Below are positions 1 to 9,112 of a stretch of DNA of 64,000 nucleotides, piece after piece (within the stretch, counting starts at the first letter, position 1; each line of letters starts with the position of its first letter). The notes below the pieces were generated by a model. It was given only the letters and a program-made list of their open reading frames with translations. It ran no database searches and was not told the origin of the DNA. The DNA is from an uncultured Saprospiraceae bacterium. GTDB lineage: Bacteria; Bacteroidota; Bacteroidia; Chitinophagales; Saprospiraceae. The stretch covers positions 62,001-126,000 of the forward strand of contig CALGLU010000025.1 in the NCBI GenBank assembly GCA_937959275.1. Reading direction: 5' to 3'. A program made the translations under genes and the position numbers.

Positions 1-690
1 AGAAGAAATATCGGGATTTGAAAGGTTTTCAACTGTCGTTATACTTTTTTCTCTGTTATTCAAAATGTTCTTTTCAAAAATATTTGATGAAACTATCAAT
101 ATAGAAATCAAGAACAGATACTTTAATACTGAAATAAATTTTATATTTTGATTGCTAAAATACTTTGCAGTGAGAAAGGAAATAGAAAAGATAGGTAAAA
201 TTAGAATGTGACTCTGGTGAGCGCTTATACTAATAAATACGATCGGGATGAGTATCCAATAATTTTGCTTTGTAAGCTTTCCATCCAGAATTAAAATTAT
301 GCTCAATATTGATATAGGAGTAAAAATATCACTCATCAACATTGTAGATACCCATGGCAAAGTTGTAAGCAGCAATACATTTAAAATCAATAAGAAAATC
401 CAGTTTTTAAAATTTGGAATATATATTTTACAAAAATGATATAATACTGTAACAATGATTAGGTTTTGAAAAAAGGGAATCCATTGTACAGAGCCAAAAG
501 TCTTAATGATTGATATTAAAAATACTCCATAGGTATTTGACCAATGACTAGTTTCCATCAAAGTAATTGCCCTTTTCAAATATCCAATAGAATCCGCCAT
601 TAATAGTGGGAACCCATTATGGATATGGAGTAGACTCAATATTAAAACTCCACTAAAAATTGTCAATAAGGAAAGAAGTCTAGTTTTCAT
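1..690 (-). CDS. Partial polytopic membrane protein, 3' end beyond the window
   Basis: The minus strand is open from an ATG at 690 to the left edge, 230 codons with no stop, so the C-terminus is missing. The first residues (MKTRLLSLLTIFSGVLILSL) form a membrane anchor. They are followed by a polar loop with an Asp (MADSIGYLKRA) and then by repeated hydrophobic stretches rich in Leu, Ile and Phe, at least five in the visible part. This layout, with an acidic residue in the first outer loop, resembles GT-C-type membrane glycosyltransferases and other lipid-linked sugar enzymes, but I see no decisive motif. It is divergent from the DUF354 gene at 874. The function is unknown; the call as a real membrane protein is fairly secure. 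Confidence 0.65.
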   Translation of the reverse strand, partial: MKTRLLSLLTIFSGVLILSLLHIHNGFPLLMADSIGYLKRAITLMETSHWSNTYGVFLISIIKTFGSVQWIPFFQNLIIVTVLYHFCKIYIPNFKNWIFLLILNVLLLTTLPWVSTMLMSDIFTPISILSIILILDGKLTKQNYWILIPIVFISISAHQSHILILPIFSISFLTAKYFSNQNIKFISVLKYLFLISILIVSSNIFEKNILNNREKSITTVENLSNPDISS

Positions 691-873
691 AAAATTATGA
701 GAAAATGAAATTTTTCGTATTTAAATTTTATATAGTAAAGATACTCTTTTTAGAATTTTGTATTGAATAGATTCTCTCTTATTTTGTTTAAATATTTTAC
801 TGTTATCAAGGCTAAAGTTGTACATTTCAGTTCTTGAAAAGTATTAAATTCTTATTGTAAATTAGCAAGTAAA

Positions 874-1899
874 ATGAAGGTTCTTTTTGATGTAAATCAT
901 GCCGCTCATGTTCATTTTATAAGGAATGCATATTCTATTTTGTCCGAACAAGGATATGATTGTATGATATCAGCTAGTGACAAGCCGCTCGCATATGAGC
1001 TGCTTGATGAATTTAAGCTACCCTATCTCCCTATGGGGCCAATAGGTAAGTCGATGCCGGCAAAGATGCTAAGACTGTTTCTTCATGATCTCAAATTATT
1101 ATTTTACTGTTTAAAACATAGACCTAAGGTTATTTTAGGAATTGTGGCTATCCGCGGCTCTCATGTAGGTTGGTTACTCCGAATTAAAACACTAGTATTT
1201 ACTGATACTGAACATGCTGCACTGCAAATCGCCTTTTTTAAACCCTTCGCTACAGAAATTCATAATCCCGAATGGTTTACCAAATCCTTAGGGCCTAAAC
1301 AGGTTCGGTATAAAGGATTTCATGAGTTAGCTTACCTACATCCTAATCATTTCATTCCAAGGCCAGAAGTATTGCAAAAGCTAGGTGTTGAAAAAGAGGA
1401 TGCTTTTTTTATTTTAAGATTTGTAGCTTGGGATGCGACACATGATCTTAACCAGTCTGGTATTTCATTGCAACACAAGAGGGCTTTAGTGAGTTTTCTT
1501 GCCCTACGAGGTAGAGTGTTTATTACATCTGAGTATGAGTTAGAGGAAGAGTTTAAAGCACTTGAATTTAATATTCCCGTTTCTTTCCTTCATGATGCCA
1601 TGTATTACTCTTCATTAGTTATTGGAGAGGGAGCAACTACTGCTTGTGAAGCCGCGCTATTAGGGATTCCTAGCATCTATATTAATTCAATTAGCCTTGG
1701 TTATATCACTTATTTAGAATCAAATTATGATTTAGTTTGGCATTTAACAGATGATTCAGAAATTATCAAGAGTGTGACTCGACTGTTTGATAATAAAAAC
1801 TATAAAGAAGACTGGAAGAAGAAAAAGAATCACTTTGTAGGTACTCAAATCGATACGACAGAGTACATAGTTTCTTTGGTAAAAGATAATTGCAAATGA
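874..1899 (+). CDS. DUF354 family protein (GT-B-like fold)
   Basis: The protein has 341 residues and begins MKVLFDVNHAAHVHF, the usual opening of DUF354 proteins, which share a Rossmann-type GT-B fold with UDP-GlcNAc 2-epimerases and nucleotide-sugar glycosyltransferases. A glycine-rich segment, GEGATTACEAALLGIPS, near residues 251-267 matches the nucleotide-sugar-binding region of that fold. There is no signal peptide, so it acts in the cytoplasm. DUF354 proteins are commonly found in surface-polysaccharide loci, and the partial membrane protein to its left would fit such a locus. It converges with the glycosyltransferase gene at 1908 with only 8 bases between the stops. The family call is confident; the reaction is not known. 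Confidence 0.8.
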   Translation: MKVLFDVNHAAHVHFIRNAYSILSEQGYDCMISASDKPLAYELLDEFKLPYLPMGPIGKSMPAKMLRLFLHDLKLLFYCLKHRPKVILGIVAIRGSHVGWLLRIKTLVFTDTEHAALQIAFFKPFATEIHNPEWFTKSLGPKQVRYKGFHELAYLHPNHFIPRPEVLQKLGVEKEDAFFILRFVAWDATHDLNQSGISLQHKRALVSFLALRGRVFITSEYELEEEFKALEFNIPVSFLHDAMYYSSLVIGEGATTACEAALLGIPSIYINSISLGYITYLESNYDLVWHLTDDSEIIKSVTRLFDNKNYKEDWKKKKNHFVGTQIDTTEYIVSLVKDNCK

Positions 1900-1907
1900 T
1901 TAGTTAT

Positions 1908-3236
1908 TTATTCCTGTAGGCTAAGGAGTTTTTGAATTAGTTTTTCAAGAACCTCTTTCTCCTTCGCGTTCTGTAAGCTTTTGTTTAGTTCTGTAATTTT
2001 GGACTTAAAGGATGGATCTATAAGAACTTGATTTACTTTTGTCAAAATATCTTGCTTAGAATAATTTTTGTTACAAGACGTTAAGCCACACCCAAACTCC
2101 AACACTCTTATAGCACATCCGTTCTGATCATGCTTAGCCCCACTCAAAATTACCATCGGAACCTCATAGTGTATACACTCATTAATTGTATGAATCCCAC
2201 CGTGATTTATAGATAGGTCTGCATGTTTTAAAACCTTTAATTGTGGGATTGAGGAGTAGATATACACTCCTTTGTCTAGATATTCTTTTCTTAACTTATT
2301 AGAATAATGACTGCCAATTGATACAATACTTATAGACTGATTCAATTCGGCTAGTGCATTTAATACACTAGGTAGCCCCTTTTGATTAGCCCCTTTCATG
2401 GTAGTGTAAGTAGCAACAATAAGTGTAAGCTTATTCTTTTCTTTCTCTTTAATAATAGCTGTAAAATCCTTGGTGAATTGGTCAGTTTCTAATTCAATCC
2501 TCTTTTCAAATACCATAGGATAAGCATAACTTAAAGTCTCTGTTGTGTTTTCAGAAAATTCTAATTGTGGATGAGTAAGTGAAATGGTTTGTATTCCATT
2601 ATATGAAAATGGCAAAGGGAATCGATATGATTGTAGAGTGCTCATGTCAAATTGAACTCTATTTGCTAAATATTTAATAAAATTTCTTCTATTTGCACCT
2701 AAAGTCTTAATATGATGACCTGCTGTTTTTAAAAAGCATTGCAATGAGCTCAATTTCCAAACTAATTTATTCTCCAATGTACTCGATGGAGATACACATG
2801 ATTGCAAAGGTAAATTTCTTGGTGATTCCCAAATGGAGAACCATTGATTGACTAGTATAAATGGAATCTTTAACTTGCTTGAATACATTATATATTCATG
2901 TAACTCCATGTCAATTAATAGGGCATTAATATTGTAAGATTTTAATATTTTCTCAAACTTGTCAAATTGTAAATTATTATAAATTGATTCATAGAATTTA
3001 TTTTTAGAAATAACAGCTTGTTTTATGAAGTTTGAAAGCCCAACATCTTTGTGATAATTAATTTGGATTTTCTGAAGCTCTATGTACGAAAAGGCATTAG
3101 ACTCTATCGTTTTTCTCTGATCTTTCATAGTCGCAGTATAGACAGTCCAGTTTTTTTGTTCTAGACATCGAGCAACTTCCAAGCATGCATTAGTTATCCC
3201 TTGTAATCCACTATGAATGATTAATATATTGTTCAT
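1908..3236 (-). CDS. GT1-type glycosyltransferase, last gene of the NRPS operon
   Basis: The 442-residue protein has the two-lobed layout of UDP-glycosyltransferases of the MGT/UGT class. The C-terminal lobe carries the acceptor/donor motif INHGGIHTINECIHYEVPMV followed by a conserved Asp-Gln pair (HDQNG), where this family binds the nucleotide sugar. The N-terminus MNNILIIHSGLQGITNACLEVARCL matches the first beta strand and glycine loop. It starts 2 bases after the stop of the NRPS at 3239, so it is almost certainly co-transcribed. Such enzymes usually glycosylate small molecules, so the natural inference is glycosylation of the peptide product or of an intermediate. Sugar and acceptor cannot be read from sequence. 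Confidence 0.85.
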   Translation of the reverse strand: MNNILIIHSGLQGITNACLEVARCLEQKNWTVYTATMKDQRKTIESNAFSYIELQKIQINYHKDVGLSNFIKQAVISKNKFYESIYNNLQFDKFEKILKSYNINALLIDMELHEYIMYSSKLKIPFILVNQWFSIWESPRNLPLQSCVSPSSTLENKLVWKLSSLQCFLKTAGHHIKTLGANRRNFIKYLANRVQFDMSTLQSYRFPLPFSYNGIQTISLTHPQLEFSENTTETLSYAYPMVFEKRIELETDQFTKDFTAIIKEKEKNKLTLIVATYTTMKGANQKGLPSVLNALAELNQSISIVSIGSHYSNKLRKEYLDKGVYIYSSIPQLKVLKHADLSINHGGIHTINECIHYEVPMVILSGAKHDQNGCAIRVLEFGCGLTSCNKNYSKQDILTKVNQVLIDPSFKSKITELNKSLQNAKEKEVLEKLIQKLLSLQE

Positions 3237-3238
3237 TG

Positions 3239-6200
3239 TTAAGACTCGTTATTCTCAATAATGGATAACATATCTTGCATAATGTGTTTTGATAAATCTA
3301 TGATGTTAGGTAATTCAAAAATATATTTGACTTCCAATTTATAGTTTATGACTTTTTCTATTCGGGCAACAATCCTTAGTGCATCCAAGGAAGTGCCTCC
3401 CAAATCGAAAAAATCATCACTCGTGCTTAAAACATTTTCTTCTAACACCTCCTTCCAGATGGAATGTACAACTTCTTCTATTTCGGTAGCAGGTTCAGTT
3501 ATTTTTTTCTTATCTCTTTTTTCGATACGCTGTAGTGCTAATAGATCCACTTTCCCATTTATCGTTAATGGAAACTCATCCACATAGATATATTTTGAAG
3601 GGATCATGTAATGTGGAAGATATTGCATGAGATATTCTTTAATCTCAATAGAATCAATCTCTTGTCCTGTATAATAGCTGACTAATTGTGTATTGGATCT
3701 ATCTTCAGTATAGCCTATTTCCTGAATAATTTGATTGACTTCAATCTCATCGATATATTCTTCAATTTCATCTATTGTCTCTTCTTTTGTTTTATGTCCA
3801 GTCCGCACATCCCAACTATAAGGAAATGCATAGTTGCTATATCCCTTTTTGTTTTTATGAGTATGAATGCCGACTTTATTTATTAAACAATTTGTAGAAC
3901 GTCCAGTATCATCAGGTCTAACCCATGGTAGTTCTGTACTGATGAATTTTAGCAAATCTTCTAATGAGACATCGTGGTACCTGTAAAAATCTAATATTTT
4001 CACATGATCAAGTACTTTATTGTCCTCGATAAATTGCCCTCCCGCTTTTTGATAGGCTACATCCTGCACAGTATGATATGCTTTTCGTGCTCTGAATAAT
4101 GTATCTTCTATATCGGATACGTCATTCATCGGTTTCCAAAATATTTCTTCAGATAATTTAGTCTCGAAGAATTGCCCTCTAGATAAACCCGTAACGATAT
4201 ATGGTATTTGCTTTTCAAAAGCTATTTTCAAGCTTAAATTATAGATAGTCTTGAAACAACCATTACAAACATTACAATGTGTTTTTAAGCTGTCTACAAA
4301 AATCTCATTCATAGCAGGAGAAGAACCATACACGTGGTCAACTCCTAATGTCGATACAATTCTATTTATATTTTCTTTTGCTTTTTCTGATATGTATCCG
4401 TTATCTAAAGTAAATGCTAATACGTTTAAACCCATTTTGGCGAGTTTGCCAAGTGCATATGTACTATCCTTACCACCGCTATACAGCATAATACAATCAT
4501 GAGTAGCATTTTCATCTTTAGAGCTATCGAATAATTTTGCAAACTGATCTTCAGATTGGAAATATTTCTCAACCTTAGTTTTATAATTTTCAAAACTTCT
4601 GCAATACGTACAGACTTGATCACTATCAAAGTCAGCTGTAGGATAATTAGACGGTAAGCCACATTTTTTGCAATATGTGTATTCTGATTTAGTTGCTTGT
4701 CCATCTGGATGACTTGTCACGAGGCTGGATCGAATGTTCGGATTTGTGTTTAAATAATGAGAAATCTCTCCAGTCTCAATTCTAATACCTCCGATTTTTA
4801 GTTGTTCATCTTTTCTACCGTAAAATTCAAATACACCATTTTCATTAATTGCTGCTTGGTCCCCAGTTTTATAAAAGCGAGATTTAATTACAGAATTTTG
4901 ATCAATAAAATTTAGTGCAGTTATTTCGGGATTATTTATATAGCCATTAGCTAGGCCTGATCCTCCTACACACAATTCGCCAATAACTCCTTGTGGTATT
5001 GGAATGCCCGCATCATTAGCAATAAAAGCAAAGACATTTTTAAGTGGCAAGCCAATTGGTTCGTCAATTCGATTTACCGAAGGATCGTTAATATATTTAT
5101 GTACGATGCAACCCACAGTTGCTTCTGTTGGACCATATTCATTATATATTGAAATTTGTCTAGTATTCTTTTCGTAAACGGATTTGGCAAGATGTGATTC
5201 AAATTTTTCACCACCTACGATTATAGACTGAATAGATTGGCTCATTTCCTGTTCTTCTAATAATTTTAGATGAGACGGAGTACATTTCAAACAATTAAGT
5301 AAAGGATTTTTGACGACATCTCGTATTTGTATATTTAGTCCAGCTTGCTCCTCGTAAATATGTATAGTTCCACCTGTATAAAGAGGTAAAAAAATAGATG
5401 TCATCGTTAAATCGAATCCAACAGATGTAAAGAATGGCATATTATATTTACCATGCTCACAATATGTCTTAGAAATACTATTTATATAATTAGAAAAGGA
5501 ACTGTGTGATATGCTAACTCCTTTTGGTGGGCCTGAAGATCCTGAGGTATATAAAACGTAACACATCTCTCCTAAATCATGACTGAGAGTTGTATTTGTA
5601 GAAAATGTATCCTTTAAACAATCCTTAATTTGTAATGTACTTACAGAAATATCGTCTATAGTTTGTGATGATATAAGTAAATCAGCTCCTACATCACTGA
5701 CAATATATTTAAGTCGTTCAACTGGGTAAATGGTAGGAACGGGGACAAAGCATGCTTTTGAAAATAATATGGCTAAAATGGTGTAAACATAATTTTCGGA
5801 ACGAGGTAAATAGACAACAACTTTACTATTTTCTGTGATTCCTCGAGCTTCTAAATGGTGTCTTATCAGAGTGATCTTGTGATCTAATTGACCATATGTA
5901 ATCGAAAGATCATTGAACTGGATGGCGATTTTGTCGGTATTAGTTTTAATTTGTTCATTAATTACATGTTGTACATAATCCTGTTTATCCTGCGTATACT
6001 GACCTATGTTACGTATTTGCGTTTGTAAAGTATTCAGCTCTTGATCAGAAACAATGCATAACTCATTAATTGGTTTTGAAGAATCAAATTCGCTTATTTT
6101 TGTAATGATTCTTACAAAGTCATTCGTTAACCGGAGACCAAGATTTTTACCTGCTTCCAGAGTTTTAATATCGAATGCGATTGTATAATTTTCGGAGGAT

Positions 6201-7324
6201 TTATATTTTAGTACGTGCAAACGGATATTGTGATGATCATCCATGTGATCGCAATGATGCCACTTACAATCTGTGTCAAAATTTCCGAAATTTCCAAAGT
6301 CTAGATTAAAAAAATTAATGATGATTGGAGATAGAGAAGGAGCTAAAGTTGTTTTTTCTGTCTCACGCAAAATCAGAAAAGAATACACTTTCTTATATAG
6401 ACTGATAAAGGTCTCTTGCTTATCAATTGCAATATAGTGACTTAATACTTCTAGTAACGGTTGGGCAATCTCTTTACTGAGTCTTGTAAGTCTTTTTGAG
6501 AATATATTTGAAATAGATAGGCCAGTTTGTCTATTCGATATTTGAGAAAGAAGGACGAGTAATGATGTAATCAAGTATGTTATAAAATCTAAATTAGCTG
6601 AAAATGTCCTCAGCTTCATTTCAGAAATTTTTTCAAGCACTTTTTCTGTTAACTCTTTAGAAATGACAGTGCTTGTCCTATCGGACTTAGTTTGCTTCTG
6701 GGTTGAAAAAGCCTGGCCATACAGAGTGAAATTATTATTTGCAGAAGTTTTTAGTGCCAAATGCTCTTTTGATTTTTCTTGCTTATCTTTTTCAATAAGA
6801 GCTGCATAAGATTCAAAATCATCTATTACATTTAAATTTTCGCTTTGGTCGTTTACTTTGGATTGATATATCTTGCTGAGATTAGTATAAATAACCTGAA
6901 ATGAATAAGCATCAGTAAAGATATGGTGCTGATTAATATACCAAACATAGTGTTGATCTGCTTGTTTGATTAGTGCAGTATAATATGATCGTTTTTCAAG
7001 ATTAAAATTAATGGCATTTTTTTCTTTAATCCATGATTCCAAATCGAATTGATCATCAGAAGAAGCATCCAGGTATTCTATATCTGGGTTTAAATCTCCT
7101 ATAATTTGTTTGGGTACATTCTCATTAGAATTAGTTAAAACTAATTTTAAAATAGTAGTTTTTGAAACAAGCGATGTGAATGCGTCTCTAAAAATTTCAG
7201 GATCAATTTTACCATAAATATCAAAAGTGAAACACATATTGTAAAGCGGTGCTTTAGGATGTATCTTTTGCCCTTTCCATACAGAGTATTGAAATTTTGA
7301 TAATTGCAATTTGGTATTTTCCAT
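3239..7324 (-). CDS. NRPS, C-A(PP-loop ATPase insert)-T, predicted Asn/Asp
   Basis: The protein has 1361 residues. The condensation domain (about 1-430) has the motif HHIFTDAYS near residue 131. The adenylation domain (about 440-870) has YTSGSSGPPKG near 591, YGPTEAT near 730 and GRKDEQLKIGGIRIETGEI near 845. My manual reading of the ten specificity positions is D-L-T-K-I-G-E-V-G-K, one step from the known Asn code. Between the A8 region and the A10 motif (TINGKVDLL, near 1255) sits about 330 extra residues. These hold a CxxC pair (YCKKCGLP, CTYC) near 885-910, a PP-loop SGGKDSTYALGK near 950 and a CxxCxxC (CNVCNGC) near 1020. This matches the WbpG/N-acetyl sugar amidotransferase family of ATP pyrophosphatases. 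A carrier domain (DLGGTSLDA, near 1311) ends the protein. There is no thioesterase, so the chain must pass to the second NRPS. The start lies 4 bases after the carrier-protein stop. Confidence 0.93.
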   Translation of the reverse strand: MENTKLQLSKFQYSVWKGQKIHPKAPLYNMCFTFDIYGKIDPEIFRDAFTSLVSKTTILKLVLTNSNENVPKQIIGDLNPDIEYLDASSDDQFDLESWIKEKNAINFNLEKRSYYTALIKQADQHYVWYINQHHIFTDAYSFQVIYTNLSKIYQSKVNDQSENLNVIDDFESYAALIEKDKQEKSKEHLALKTSANNNFTLYGQAFSTQKQTKSDRTSTVISKELTEKVLEKISEMKLRTFSANLDFITYLITSLLVLLSQISNRQTGLSISNIFSKRLTRLSKEIAQPLLEVLSHYIAIDKQETFISLYKKVYSFLILRETEKTTLAPSLSPIIINFFNLDFGNFGNFDTDCKWHHCDHMDDHHNIRLHVLKYKSSENYTIAFDIKTLEAGKNLGLRLTNDFVRIITKISEFDSSKPINELCIVSDQELNTLQTQIRNIGQYTQDKQDYVQHVINEQIKTNTDKIAIQFNDLSITYGQLDHKITLIRHHLEARGITENSKVVVYLPRSENYVYTILAILFSKACFVPVPTIYPVERLKYIVSDVGADLLISSQTIDDISVSTLQIKDCLKDTFSTNTTLSHDLGEMCYVLYTSGSSGPPKGVSISHSSFSNYINSISKTYCEHGKYNMPFFTSVGFDLTMTSIFLPLYTGGTIHIYEEQAGLNIQIRDVVKNPLLNCLKCTPSHLKLLEEQEMSQSIQSIIVGGEKFESHLAKSVYEKNTRQISIYNEYGPTEATVGCIVHKYINDPSVNRIDEPIGLPLKNVFAFIANDAGIPIPQGVIGELCVGGSGLANGYINNPEITALNFIDQNSVIKSRFYKTGDQAAINENGVFEFYGRKDEQLKIGGIRIETGEISHYLNTNPNIRSSLVTSHPDGQATKSEYTYCKKCGLPSNYPTADFDSDQVCTYCRSFENYKTKVEKYFQSEDQFAKLFDSSKDENATHDCIMLYSGGKDSTYALGKLAKMGLNVLAFTLDNGYISEKAKENINRIVSTLGVDHVYGSSPAMNEIFVDSLKTHCNVCNGCFKTIYNLSLKIAFEKQIPYIVTGLSRGQFFETKLSEEIFWKPMNDVSDIEDTLFRARKAYHTVQDVAYQKAGGQFIEDNKVLDHVKILDFYRYHDVSLEDLLKFISTELPWVRPDDTGRSTNCLINKVGIHTHKNKKGYSNYAFPYSWDVRTGHKTKEETIDEIEEYIDEIEVNQIIQEIGYTEDRSNTQLVSYYTGQEIDSIEIKEYLMQYLPHYMIPSKYIYVDEFPLTINGKVDLLALQRIEKRDKKKITEPATEIEEVVHSIWKEVLEENVLSTSDDFFDLGGTSLDALRIVARIEKVINYKLEVKYIFELPNIIDLSKHIMQDMLSIIENNES

Positions 7325-7328
7325 ACTC

Positions 7329-7577
7329 TTATTTTTCAGCTAATTTTGTCATAAGATATCCTTGTATAGAATTTACATTTATAAAATTATCAATAATCAG
7401 ATCCGTTGGTGGAATATGGATATCATATTTTTTTTCAATACTAGCTACAAGCCGAATGACAGCCATTGAATCAAGTATCCCAGAAATCAAAAGATCTGTT
7501 TCAAGTTCGATGCTGATGTTTTCATCTTCTAGTATTTCCTTTTTAATAATGTCTACTATTTCTATTCCAATATTCAT
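7329..7577 (-). CDS. Discrete peptidyl/acyl carrier protein
   Basis: The 82-residue acidic protein has the carrier motif GILDSMAV, whose Ser takes the phosphopantetheine arm, and the normal length of a free-standing carrier. Its start overlaps the stop of the adenylation enzyme by four bases, and the NRPS begins 4 bases downstream, so all three are translationally close. Standing beside a discrete adenylation enzyme and an acyl-CoA-dehydrogenase-like enzyme, it is best read as the PltL-type carrier on which prolyl is oxidised to pyrrolyl. A fatty-acid ACP is less likely because no fatty-acid gene is nearby. Confidence 0.88.
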   Translation of the reverse strand: MNIGIEIVDIIKKEILEDENISIELETDLLISGILDSMAVIRLVASIEKKYDIHIPPTDLIIDNFINVNSIQGYLMTKLAEK

Positions 7578-9112
7578 CCAATTAATTTTTTGTAATTGAC
7601 TTTTCCTGCAGGTGTTCTAGGAATTGATTCCACTATACTGATTTTAGACGGAATCGCTTGAGGAGCTAAATACTTGGTTATTGTTTTTTTAATATCTGAT
7701 TCAGAGATTGGACTTTTATTAAGCACCACAATATTTGCATAAATTGCATTCATTTCGTCCTGTTCCTTTTTTGCATACACTGCTACTTGATCTATTCCTT
7801 TTATGGACAGTATTGTATTTTCAATTTCATTTAATTCTACACGATGACCTCTTACTTTAATCTGCCTGTCTGATCTTCCAATAAATTCTAAATCATAATT
7901 TTTTAAAACTTTGACCAGATCACCAGTCTTATAATATCTTTTATCTAATCCAGTTTTATCTTTGATTATTCGAAAAGAATTTGTTGTTAAGTCTTTTTGA
8001 TTCCAATATTCTTTCATTAGTGTAGATGAACTAACCAAGAGTTCTCCAATATTTTCAGTCTCATTATTATAATCAATATGCAAAGTTGTTTCTGGCCACG
8101 CTTTTCCAAGAGGAATGGGGTTTTTTAAATTTTGATTAATATTGAAGTTGTAATAGGTGCATTGGTTTACCTCCGCTGGGCCATATACATTACTATATGA
8201 TGCATTTGGTGTATAATTAAATAATTGTTCAATGTATGTTTTATCAAATGATTCTCCGCCAAATAGCACCCACCGGAGCTGACTATAGTCCAAGCTACCT
8301 AAACTATTTGTTTGGAGAAGCTGCATGAGCGCCAGTGGCACAGAATACCATATTGTCATCTTTTTTGTTTCTATTAATTTAGCTAAGTTGACTGGAAAGA
8401 TCGTGTATGCTTCAGGAATAATTACCGTACATCCCCCGACGAATGGCATAGTTAAGTATCCTAAAGTTGAAATGTCGTAGTGAAGATGAGAATGGTTTCC
8501 TAAAATATCTAACTCAGTGAGTTCATACAAATCTGCAGATAGCTGTGCATAACTACAACCGCTAAAATGGGTATGTACGATTCCTTTCGGTTTTCCTGTC
8601 GTACCTGAAGTATATATAATGTAGGCATTATCATGCTCTGAGATCGTTACATCTGTTGCTGAATCCTTAAACGATAAAATGTCAGACCAGGAGATACCTT
8701 GAACACTTTCATGAGTATTGTCTAGGCCTAAAATGTAGTGGATTTCGGAGGTAGTCTTTATGATCTTGTCTATTTTAAGCTTGAATTGATCCTTAGTAAT
8801 AATATGTTTTATTTCACAATCCGTAATCATTTCGATTATCCGATTTTCAGGCAAGCTCATATCTATCGGCACATAAGTCGCTCCGGATAACAAAATGCCA
8901 TAAACGCTGTATGAGCTTTCAATAGACCGATTCATGCAAATACCAATTCTGTCACCCTTTTTTACTCCCAACGAAAGCAAACAATTGGAAAGACTATATG
9001 ATTTTGATACTAAATCTTTGTAAGTGATATCGACATCATTTTGACTAAAAGCAATCCTTTCTGGATATTTCTCAGCCGAACGAAGCATGCTATGTGTAAG
9101 AATACGTTTCAT
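7574..9112 (-). CDS. Discrete adenylation enzyme, likely L-prolyl-carrier ligase
   Basis: I chose the ATG at 9112 because it overlaps the sulfotransferase stop as ATGA and begins MKRILTHSML at the natural domain edge; an in-frame ATG at 9136 would add only 8 residues. The 512-residue protein is a complete A domain without carrier or condensation domains. It has YTSGTTGKPKG near residue 172, YGPAEVN, the KTGDLV motif, GRSDRQIKVRGHRVELNEIE and a C-terminal PAGKVNYKKL with the catalytic Lys. Hand alignment of the specificity pocket gives D-I-L-Y-L-G-V-Q-C-K, close to the D-L-L-Y-L-A-L-V-C-K that I recall for PltF, which activates L-proline for pyrrole formation. It should load the carrier encoded directly after it. 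The substrate is inference. Confidence 0.87.
   Translation of the reverse strand: MKRILTHSMLRSAEKYPERIAFSQNDVDITYKDLVSKSYSLSNCLLSLGVKKGDRIGICMNRSIESSYSVYGILLSGATYVPIDMSLPENRIIEMITDCEIKHIITKDQFKLKIDKIIKTTSEIHYILGLDNTHESVQGISWSDILSFKDSATDVTISEHDNAYIIYTSGTTGKPKGIVHTHFSGCSYAQLSADLYELTELDILGNHSHLHYDISTLGYLTMPFVGGCTVIIPEAYTIFPVNLAKLIETKKMTIWYSVPLALMQLLQTNSLGSLDYSQLRWVLFGGESFDKTYIEQLFNYTPNASYSNVYGPAEVNQCTYYNFNINQNLKNPIPLGKAWPETTLHIDYNNETENIGELLVSSSTLMKEYWNQKDLTTNSFRIIKDKTGLDKRYYKTGDLVKVLKNYDLEFIGRSDRQIKVRGHRVELNEIENTILSIKGIDQVAVYAKKEQDEMNAIYANIVVLNKSPISESDIKKTITKYLAPQAIPSKISIVESIPRTPAGKVNYKKLIG

Noticed and set aside
4426-4704. A 92-codon minus-strand frame within the PP-loop region, which could suggest a frameshift.
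   Set aside because: The main frame keeps all PP-loop and Cys motifs without interruption, so this is a shadow frame.
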